Shown: positions 58,469 to 64,000 of the stretch, piece by piece
Position numbering within the stretch: the first letter of the stretch is position 1
Layout of the letters: each line of letters starts with the position of its first letter
Source: Methylobacterium amylolyticum
Lineage (GTDB): Bacteria > Pseudomonadota > Alphaproteobacteria > Rhizobiales > Beijerinckiaceae
Assembly (NCBI RefSeq): GCF_030700245.1
Contig: NZ_JAUYZI010000024.1
Location: 1 to 64,000 of the forward strand
DNA: 64,000 nt
Reading direction: 5' to 3'
Notes under the pieces: generated by a model
What the model was told of the DNA's origin: nothing
Database searches by the model: none
Seen by the model: the letters and a program-made list of their open reading frames with translations, nothing else
Position numbers and translations under genes: made by a program

Positions 58469-58541
58469 ACAACCTACGTCATGCTCGTTCGGCCGTCGCT
58501 ATGAATTTGGTTGTTGACGGCGCGATCACTTTGGTTTTAGT
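58469..58541 (+). promoter_or_regulatory. Divergent control region with operators and early rightward promoter (PR-like)
   Basis: Between the repressor start (58463) and the Cro-like ATG (58548) there are ACAACC (58469-58474) facing GGTTGT (58509-58514), and the exact operator ACTTTGGTTTTA (58528-58539) shared with the leftward promoter. TTGACG at 58514-58519 is a good -35, and TTTAGT at 58536-58541 is a possible -10 at 16 bp. That spacing would place the transcript start at or near the ATG, giving a leaderless or nearly leaderless mRNA. Confidence 0.65.
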
Positions 58542-58547
58542 AGAGGC

Positions 58548-58790
58548 ATGAGCGTTCGCGATCACTTAGAATCGGCGATCAAATCCCGCGGTTCGCAGGC
58601 AGCATTGGCGGCCGAATGTGGGGTTAGTCAGTCTGCAATTTCGAAAGCGCTTAGATTAGGGCGCGTTTCAATCCGCCTCGCCATGAATATCGAAATTGCA
58701 ACTGGCGTAGAATGGCGCCGGTTGTGCCCTGATGCTCCGGCGAAAAGACTGGATTCTTTGACGAATACATCGCAGGAAGCTCACGCCTGA
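58548..58790 (+). CDS. Cro-like HTH protein (YdaS/Cro type)
   Basis: An 80-residue protein divergent from the repressor. The HTH is SRGSQAALAAECGVSQSAIS followed by KALRLGRVS, and AMNIEIATGVEWRRLCPDAP is typical of YdaS-like Cro proteins. It would bind the shared operators to repress the CI-type gene during lytic development. The short upstream GAGG may serve as ribosome binding site unless the mRNA is leaderless. Confidence 0.85.
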   Translation: MSVRDHLESAIKSRGSQAALAAECGVSQSAISKALRLGRVSIRLAMNIEIATGVEWRRLCPDAPAKRLDSLTNTSQEAHA

Positions 58791-58801
58791 TGATCCGTCG
58801 G

Positions 58802-59089
58802 TCACCCCTCAAGCCGCATCAACACATCGGCGACCGCGCCGAGCATCGCTGCGCCCTCGTTCCCGCCGGGCAGCCGGCCGAGGTCATCGAGGCGGTTCGC
58901 GATCCGGACCAGCGCGCCTTCGCGGTCGGGGATCGGCAGGGCCGAGACGATTTCGCTGACCAGCACCGCCAGGACCTCGCTCAGCCCTGCGGGCGGCAGT
59001 TCGGGCGCCACCTTCGCCGTCGGCGCGGGGGGTAGCCCTATGCTCTTGGCAGACTGGATGAAGTCGGAAGGGGTCAGCGACACCGTCAT
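58802..59089 (-). CDS. Small protein antisense to the rightward early genes
   Basis: A 95-residue frame starting at ATG 59089. The C-terminal part is well-formed helical protein: LSEVLAVLVSEIVSALPIPD, then REGALVRIANRLDDLGRLPG and AAMLGAVADVLMRLEG. The plus strand between 58790 and 59035 has only a His/Arg/Gln-rich frame that looks like its shadow. It overlaps the 5' end of the next plus-strand gene by 50 bp. Function unknown, and there is no strong Shine-Dalgarno. Confidence 0.5.
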   Translation of the reverse strand: MTVSLTPSDFIQSAKSIGLPPAPTAKVAPELPPAGLSEVLAVLVSEIVSALPIPDREGALVRIANRLDDLGRLPGGNEGAAMLGAVADVLMRLEG

Positions 59090-59270
59090 GGCGGTCGCCA
59101 TCGGCGGGGTCTCCGCCGAGCTTGTCCGGAAGCTCCGGTTCAGGGCCTGCGGAGCGTCGCTTCGCACCGCCGCCCGCATCGACATCGTCACCCGGGGAGC
59201 GGTGCGTTCCCCCGACCTTATCCCGCTGAAGCGGCGGGCAGCCTCGGCGCCAACCGAGGCCCGCCCGTGA
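59040..59270 (+). CDS. Small HTH-like regulator of the rightward module
   Basis: A 76-residue protein. LADWMKSEGVSDTVMAVAIG followed by GVSAELVRKLRF looks like a helix-turn-helix of the Cro/YdaS type (ADWM..EGVSD..MA..IGVS...VRKL.). GGGGGG precedes the ATG by seven bases. It overlaps the next gene by 4 bp (GTGA). Probably a DNA-binding early regulator. Confidence 0.7.
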   Translation: MLLADWMKSEGVSDTVMAVAIGGVSAELVRKLRFRACGASLRTAARIDIVTRGAVRSPDLIPLKRRAASAPTEARP

Positions 59271-59482
59271 TCGCCTACCTTCTCAGCACCGCCGACCTGC
59301 CGCGCGCTCGTGCCTGCCAGCTCTCCGCGCCCGACCTGTCCGTCGATGCCACCCTTCGTCCTCACCGCTGTCCCTCCGTGTCCCGTGGTCGACCGCCAAT
59401 CGATCACGTCGGAGACCCAAGGTGTCGGCAACATCACCCACGCCCGTGGGACATCGTCCCAAGCAACGAGGCTGCGGCATGA
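59267..59482 (+). CDS. Small unknown protein coupled to both neighbours
   Basis: A 71-residue frame that starts at a GTG inside the previous stop and ends with its stop inside the next ATG (ATGA), so both junctions are coupled. The sequence (MIAYLLSTADLPRARACQL, then a Pro/Arg/His-rich region) has no family resemblance. The double overlap is the main evidence that it is translated. Confidence 0.5.
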   Translation: MIAYLLSTADLPRARACQLSAPDLSVDATLRPHRCPSVSRGRPPIDHVGDPRCRQHHPRPWDIVPSNEAAA

Positions 59483-59856
59483 CCACCGCTCAGTCCGAGG
59501 CGCGGAGCCTCGTCGAGCTGATTGCCGGCCCGCTGCGGCTCGGCGACAACGTCAAAGCCGCGCTCGCGCGGGTGTCGGTCGTCACGGGGCTCGGCGATCG
59601 CCGCGTCCGGGCGATCTGGAACAACGAGGCTCGGGCGATCCGGGCAGACGAGATGGACCGGCTACGGCAGGTCGCCCTCGACAACCGAACCCGCGAGGAA
59701 GCCGACCGTGCCTATCGTGCCCATCTCGCCCGGCTCGCCGCCGCCCAGGAGGCCCTTCGCGTACCGTACCCGGTCGAAGGTAGCAGCGCTGATCGTCGAC
59801 TGGGCGGGGTGGCTCGCGGAGCTGATCGCGCCCTGGATCAGGGTGCCGCCCGATGA
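59479..59856 (+). CDS. Unknown DNA-binding-like protein of the rightward module
   Basis: A 125-residue protein. Residues 8-60 read LVELIAGPLRLGDNVKAALA, SVVTGLGDRRVRAIWNNEAR and DEMDRLRQVALD, a helical region with a possible HTH (VVTGLGDRRVRAIWNNEA). The last 30 residues (SADRRLGGVARGADRALDQG) look less natural, and a second frame overlaps them (see 59708-59881), so the true end may be different. Function unknown. Confidence 0.6.
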   Translation: MTTAQSEARSLVELIAGPLRLGDNVKAALARVSVVTGLGDRRVRAIWNNEARAIRADEMDRLRQVALDNRTREEADRAYRAHLARLAAAQEALRVPYPVEGSSADRRLGGVARGADRALDQGAAR

Positions 59857-59881
59857 CCGGGACGTGGCAAAGCGCGACTGA
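59708..59881 (+). CDS. Possible overlapping small gene
   Basis: A 57-residue frame from GTG 59708, +1 relative to the gene it overlaps. Its second half, SKVAALIVDWAGWLAELIAP followed by WIRVPPDDRDVAKRD, is a natural-looking amphipathic helix with aromatic residues. It could be a separate gene, or the overlapping gene could have lost frame near 59760. The helicase gene starts 46 bp after its end. Confidence 0.35.
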   Translation: MPIVPISPGSPPPRRPFAYRTRSKVAALIVDWAGWLAELIAPWIRVPPDDRDVAKRD

Positions 59882-59926
59882 GCGCGCCCGGGTCACCCTA
59901 CGCCACCGTACCGCTGGAGGTGCGTG

Positions 59927-61045
59927 ATGTCGTGGTCTCCGCAGCAATCAGCCGCCTTGCAGGCGATCGAGGACTGGCACGAGGCCCATGGCGAACAGGT
60001 CTTCTACCTCGCGGGCTTTGCGGGGACGGGAAAGACGACGCTGGCAAAGCACATCGCCGCTGGGGTGTCCGGCCAAGTGATGTTCGGGGCGTTCACCGGC
60101 AAGGCCGCGCTGGTGCTCCGGCAGAAGGGGTGCGATGGCGCCTCGACGCTGCACTCGATGCTCTACAAGCCCCGCGAGGTTCGGGAGAAGGGACCGAACG
60201 GCGCCTGGGTCACGCGCGTCACCTTCGATCTGAATAGCCTCGCCGACGTAGCCCTAGCGAGCCTCGTGATCGTGGACGAGTGCTCGATGGTGGACGAGCG
60301 TCTTGGGCGGGACCTCCTCTCGTTCGGGACGAAGGTGCTGGTGCTAGGTGACCCGGCGCAGCTCCCGCCAGTGCGGGGCGAGGGCTTCTTCACTGCCGGT
60401 GCGCCCGACTTCATGCTCACCGAGATCCACCGGCAAGCGGCAGAAAACCCCATCATCCGCATGTCCATGGACGTTCGCGAGGGGCGACGGCTCCGGCGCG
60501 GCGCCTATGGAGACAGCGCCGTCATCGGGCAGCGCGACCTGCCCGATGACGAGCGTCGCCGCTCGAACCAGATTTTGTGCGGGATGAACCGGTCGCGCCG
60601 GACGCTCAACGCGATGGTGCGCACCGAGTGCGGGTTCGATCCTGACCGACCTGAAGTCGGCGACCGCCTCGTCTGTCTCCGCAACAACCATCAAAAGGGG
60701 CTGCTCAACGGCGGCCTGTGGAAAGTCGACGAGGTCCTGGGCTTCGACGACGACGGCGTTCGCCTAATGGTCCAGTCTCTCGACGATCCCGACCGGGATC
60801 CGATTCGGGTCTACGTCCGGCGAGAGTTCTTCCACGGCGAGGAGGACAAGCTCGAATACAACGAGCGGCGCAACACCGACGAGTTCACCTACGGCTACGC
60901 ACTCACCGTGCACAAATCGCAAGGGTCGCAGTGGGATCGCGTCCTCGTCTACGACGAGAGTTTCGCTTTCCGAGAGAACCGGAGCCGGCATCTCTATACC
61001 GCCCTCACACGGGCGGCGAACGCCGTCACAGTGGTGCAGCATTGA
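59927..61045 (+). CDS. Dda/RecD-like ATP-dependent DNA helicase
   Basis: A 372-residue superfamily 1B helicase. The Walker A is GFAGTGKTT (30-38), motif Ia AFTGKAALVLRQKG, Walker B VIVDECSM (114-121), motif III LGDPAQLPPV, and motif V/VI YALTVHKSQGSQWDRVLVYD with LYTALTRAANAV near the end. The length and layout match phage Dda-type helicases that reload on replication forks or help recombination. GGAGG lies six bases before the ATG at 59927. It overlaps the primase-helicase gene by 4 bp (TTGA), forming the replication module. Confidence 0.92.
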   Translation: MSWSPQQSAALQAIEDWHEAHGEQVFYLAGFAGTGKTTLAKHIAAGVSGQVMFGAFTGKAALVLRQKGCDGASTLHSMLYKPREVREKGPNGAWVTRVTFDLNSLADVALASLVIVDECSMVDERLGRDLLSFGTKVLVLGDPAQLPPVRGEGFFTAGAPDFMLTEIHRQAAENPIIRMSMDVREGRRLRRGAYGDSAVIGQRDLPDDERRRSNQILCGMNRSRRTLNAMVRTECGFDPDRPEVGDRLVCLRNNHQKGLLNGGLWKVDEVLGFDDDGVRLMVQSLDDPDRDPIRVYVRREFFHGEEDKLEYNERRNTDEFTYGYALTVHKSQGSQWDRVLVYDESFAFRENRSRHLYTALTRAANAVTVVQH

Positions 61046-64000
61046 GCGACGGGGCGGGCGAGCGCTACGTTTCCTGGAAGCTCGCGCGCCCGGCAGTCGA
61101 GGGGCACGAAGTCGAGATCGTTCGAGCGCTCGGCATCGCGTGGCAGGCCGGCCAGCGCGATCACATCACCTGCCCGTATCCCGGTCACGGCGGTGCCAAG
61201 GACTGGCGGCTCAACAGCAAGGGTCGCGGTATCTGCACCTGCACGCAGCCACACACGGACAGCGTTTTCGATATCGCGATGAAGGTCGAGGGCCTGGACG
61301 CCGAGCAGGCCAAGATCCGCTGCGTCGAGATCATCGGACGGACCGACCTGATCCGCACGAAGTCGGGCGCCGGAGCGGGGCAGGCAACCGATGCCGAGAG
61401 CCTAATGCGAGCGCCGGCCGAGCGCCGCGACGACGCTCTACCCCGCGCCTACCTCGCCCACCGTCTTGGGATCGAAGCCGATGCGGTGCTGATGCCGACC
61501 ACGCCCACGGTCGGCCTGCGCGCGCTGGGGTACTTCGATCCGCCCAAGGGCAAGGGGACGGGCAAACCGATCCACGTCGGCGATTTCCCCTGCGCCGTGT
61601 TCGGCCAGATCGACGCCGAAGCCCGACGGCACGCCCATCGGATCTACGTCGCCCCCGGCGGCGCCGGGAAGGCCGACCTCGGTATGGCCGGCAACGGTAC
61701 GATGCGCGACGCCAAGAAGTCGGCCAAGCGCGTCGGCGAGGAGAGCACGGCCGGTCGCGCCGCGATCTGGGGCGACGCGCACCGCGCGCCCTGGTGCATC
61801 ATCGCGGAAGGCATCGAGACCGCCGCCGCCGTCGCCCACGCATTCCGGCCGGAGGTCGAAGCTGGAGCGGTCTACGTCGCTGCCGGGATCAACGCGGGCG
61901 GCATCGAGAGCTTCATCCCGTGGCCCGAGACGGCGCGGGTGACGGTCGCGGCCGATCGCGATGAGGCGGTGAAGATCACCAGCCCCAATCCCTCGCGGCG
62001 AGGCGAGACGGCGGCGCGTCGGTTCGGCATCCGGCACCACGAGCGCATCGCAATCAGCTTTGCCCTGGCGGGGTCGCCGGGCTGCTCCAAGGACTGGCTC
62101 GACGTGCACGTCGAGCAAGGCGTTGAGGCGGTCCGCGCCGGCATCCTGGCGGCCGTCGCGTTCACGGCGACGGCGGAGGAGGTCGAGGACGAGCAGCGCC
62201 GGACGGAGGAATTGGACGAGTTGCGGCGCGTCGAGCGCGACTACCCGCTGCCGGATCTGGAGGGCTTGTCTCTATCCTACGAGCGCACCCGGAAGGGTCG
62301 CGTGCGCGTACATCACTGGGTCAAGGGCGATGAAGGCGTGCCGGTCCCGGTGCCGGTCGCCTCCCCTTTCGGCGTGACGGCGCGCCTACGGTACGTCGAT
62401 CAGGGCGACGCCTATGGCCTGCGGCTCGTGGTCGAGGACATGGGCGGCAAGCGCCGCGAGATCGACGTGGACCGGGCCACCTTCGCCAAGCAGGGCGCGG
62501 CCGAGACACGGGCCATGCTCTATGGTGCGGGTATGCGCGCCGAGGGCGACGGTGAGCACATCGCCGTCAAGGCGCTCAAGGCGGCCGACCCCGAAGCCGA
62601 GATCGCGGTGGTGCGCCGCCCCGGGTGGCACGACCTGGAGGACGGGGGCGACAAGTTCTTCGTCTGCCCATCGGGGGAGATCATCGGCCTACCGCCAGGT
62701 CGCGCGCTGGAGCTATCGAACGGATCGCGCATCAGCGAGGTCATCGCGCGAGGCGGGACGCTGGAGGGGTGGAAGGCGGCCATCGCAGCGGCGGCTGAAG
62801 TCACGCGCTGCCCTCACTGGACGATCGGAACGCTGGCCGGCTTTGCGGCCGTCCTGATCTCCCTCACCGACCACGCGAGTTGCGGCATCAATCTCTCCGG
62901 GTACACATCCGGCGGTAAGACCACGTCGCAGCGCCTCGCCGTATCTGTCTGGTCGCGAGCCGCGCTCGACCAGCGCGACAGCCTGCTTCAGAGCGCCCGC
63001 GCCACTGCGAACGGCCTAGAAGGCATGGCGTCGCGCGCCAGCGGCACCATTCTGGCCTTGGACGACCTGGGACACCTCCACGGCAAGGAGCTGGGCCGGA
63101 TCATTTACTCGCTGTCGAGCGGCGTCGGGAAAGGTCGCATGACCGCCGACGCCAAGATGCGAGCATCCTACGTCTGGTCGACGTTCGTGATCCTGTCCTC
63201 CGAGAAATCGCTGGAAGAAAAGGTCCGGGGCGAAGGTGGCGAGTGGACCGGCGGCATGGCCGCGCGGATCCCCGACATCGACATCGACGGCGTCGACCGC
63301 TCTGTAGATCGATCCATCATGGCCAGGATCGAGGCCGTCGATCAGCACTTCGGCCATGCCGGTCCAGCCTTCGTGCGGGCGCTGGTTTCCCACGGGCTCC
63401 ACCGCGAAGCGGCCGCGATCCGGGAAGGCATCGACAACACGGCCAGCCGGTTCGCTGGCCGCGGAGCGGAGAGCGCACGGAAGCGAGCTGCCCTGCCATT
63501 CGCGATCATGCTCACGGCCGGCCGCATGGCCAGGGACAAGTTCGGCCTTCTGCCGGCCGGTATGGACATTGAGGGCGCCATCAAATGGGCCTGGGAGAGC
63601 TTCGGCGCCTCCACGGATGCCATCGCCCTCGACCCTGAGGCGCAGGCGATCCACGGACTACAGGCTTGGATCGCCGAACGCTGGGACACCAGCATCCACC
63701 GCAACGATCTCGACACATCGCAGGGTGACCGTCGGCCAAATCAACGTGCTGATGGCTGGTATAGCGACAAAGCCGTTTTCATTCCGACCCGAAACATAGT
63801 AGCCGCCGCAGGCGGCGCCCTGAAAGAAAGTGAGATTGCAAGAGTCCTCAAAACGCGTGGGTTGATCTGTCAAACGAAGAGCGAAAAACATCTTTACATT
63901 GATTACATTCCGAAAATCGGAAGTGTTAAGGCATACGCCCTTAGTCGATCTGAGTTTGGTCACACTGGACGAGACAACCCGCTGGAGCCCCCGGTATTCA
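61042..64000 (+). CDS. Toprim primase-DUF927 helicase, C-terminus cut by the window
   Basis: An open frame of 986 codons that runs off the right edge. It starts at TTG 61042 inside the helicase stop; the first in-frame ATG is near 61279, so the start is inferred from coupling. The N-terminus has a zinc site C44-x4-H49 and C65-x-C67, as in primase zinc ribbons. A Toprim domain (about 190-330) has E256 (IAEGIETAAAVA) and D305-x-D307 (AADRDEA). The DUF927 domain (about 390-800) has Walker A GYTSGGKT (620-627) and Walker B LALDDLG (D674/D675). It would prime and unwind the element's replication origin. Base composition becomes AT-rich from about 63780, within the gene. Confidence 0.88.
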   Translation, partial: MSDGAGERYVSWKLARPAVEGHEVEIVRALGIAWQAGQRDHITCPYPGHGGAKDWRLNSKGRGICTCTQPHTDSVFDIAMKVEGLDAEQAKIRCVEIIGRTDLIRTKSGAGAGQATDAESLMRAPAERRDDALPRAYLAHRLGIEADAVLMPTTPTVGLRALGYFDPPKGKGTGKPIHVGDFPCAVFGQIDAEARRHAHRIYVAPGGAGKADLGMAGNGTMRDAKKSAKRVGEESTAGRAAIWGDAHRAPWCIIAEGIETAAAVAHAFRPEVEAGAVYVAAGINAGGIESFIPWPETARVTVAADRDEAVKITSPNPSRRGETAARRFGIRHHERIAISFALAGSPGCSKDWLDVHVEQGVEAVRAGILAAVAFTATAEEVEDEQRRTEELDELRRVERDYPLPDLEGLSLSYERTRKGRVRVHHWVKGDEGVPVPVPVASPFGVTARLRYVDQGDAYGLRLVVEDMGGKRREIDVDRATFAKQGAAETRAMLYGAGMRAEGDGEHIAVKALKAADPEAEIAVVRRPGWHDLEDGGDKFFVCPSGEIIGLPPGRALELSNGSRISEVIARGGTLEGWKAAIAAAAEVTRCPHWTIGTLAGFAAVLISLTDHASCGINLSGYTSGGKTTSQRLAVSVWSRAALDQRDSLLQSARATANGLEGMASRASGTILALDDLGHLHGKELGRIIYSLSSGVGKGRMTADAKMRASYVWSTFVILSSEKSLEEKVRGEGGEWTGGMAARIPDIDIDGVDRSVDRSIMARIEAVDQHFGHAGPAFVRALVSHGLHREAAAIREGIDNTASRFAGRGAESARKRAALPFAIMLTAGRMARDKFGLLPAGMDIEGAIKWAWESFGASTDAIALDPEAQAIHGLQAWIAERWDTSIHRNDLDTSQGDRRPNQRADGWYSDKAVFIPTRNIVAAAGGALKESEIARVLKTRGLICQTKSEKHLYIDYIPKIGSVKAYALSRSEFGHTGRDNPLEPPVF

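Larger units (their letters stand above)
47610..64000. mobile_element. Integrated prophage or phage satellite, left 16.4 kb (right end outside window)
   Basis: It starts behind tRNA-Ser with an integrase. Two small membrane proteins follow, then an eleven-gene leftward operon (57.6 to 50.0 kb) with antirepressor, KilA-N and DNA-binding-like proteins. A repressor/Cro-like switch is at 57.7-58.8 kb. The rightward module has small regulators, a helicase and a primase-helicase. GC content drops from the flanking chromosome, most in the repressor region. No structural, packaging or lysis gene is visible. Lambda-like early organisation argues for a phage or a satellite; the absence of conjugation genes so far argues against an ICE. 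Confidence 0.85.

Noticed and set aside
58790..59035. Plus-strand 81-residue frame starting in the Cro-like stop codon
   Set aside because: Although coupled by TGATG, the product is rich in His, Arg, Gln and Asp with no pattern, while the opposite strand encodes natural helical sequence; I kept the minus-strand frame instead.
61140..61964. A 274-residue plus-strand frame within the primase-helicase region
   Set aside because: It is the out-of-frame reading of the Toprim-DUF927 gene, Arg-rich and without motifs; the correct frame is open from 61042 to the window end.

Overview
The window looks like the chromosome of a high-GC alphaproteobacterium of the order Hyphomicrobiales, most likely Methylobacterium/Methylorubrum. 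The evidence is the very GC-rich coding style, alphaproteobacterial-type ribosomal protein, RpoB and RpoC sequences, a hopanoid C-2 methylase (HpnP-like), Omp25-type porin-like barrels and palindromic intergenic repeats of a kind common in rhizobial genomes. The genus is inferred from these features, not proven.

Region 1 (1-20 kb) starts with the tail of an IS5-family insertion sequence, then a small unknown gene and an outer-membrane barrel protein. The core information-processing cluster follows: tuf, tRNA-Trp, secE, nusG, rplK, rplA, then rplJ, rplL, rpoB, rpoC. The usually tight rplKA-rplJL linkage is broken by about 3.9 kb that carries a TauE/SafE-type permease, a small membrane protein, the HpnP-like radical SAM enzyme, an orphan ParD antitoxin with only the tail of its ParE toxin, and a consensus-like promoter followed by a leader of about 420 nt before rplJ. 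Notable RNA-level structures are a 29-bp inverted repeat between nusG and rplK, a hairpin between rplL and rpoB, and mutually exclusive hairpins between rpoB and rpoC.

Region 2 (20-47.5 kb) is ordinary chromosomal housekeeping and metabolism: a SleB-type cell wall hydrolase, a methyltransferase, small exported proteins, an AcuI-type reductase, a Gre factor, a hexapeptide acyltransferase, LysR/WrbA, Sua5, an acyl-CoA dehydrogenase/enoyl-CoA hydratase/SDR operon, two tandem cobalamin-binding radical SAM enzymes of unknown substrate, CorA, a TlyA-RlmD-type rRNA methyltransferase pair, Cu/Zn-SOD-like protein, an MFS transporter, a YciA thioesterase, a GGDEF protein, a Tyr/Arg-rich repeat protein and a RhlE-type RNA helicase.

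Region 3 (47.5 kb to the right edge) is an integrated mobile element. A tyrosine integrase lies directly behind tRNA-Ser(CGA). A leftward operon of eleven tightly overlapping genes runs from 57.6 down to 50.0 kb; it includes antirepressor (P22 AR_N type) and KilA-N proteins, a duplicated unknown domain, a protein with Myb-like repeats ending in a sigma-factor-like motif, and a zinc-finger protein. An AT-rich immunity module follows (an S24-type repressor that has lost its catalytic serine, and a divergent Cro-like gene), with shared operator sequences at both early promoters. A rightward replication module ends the window: small HTH/unknown proteins, a Dda/RecD-like helicase and a Toprim plus DUF927 primase-helicase that runs off the edge. 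No capsid, tail or packaging gene is visible in these 16.4 kb, so a temperate phage and a phage satellite are both possible.
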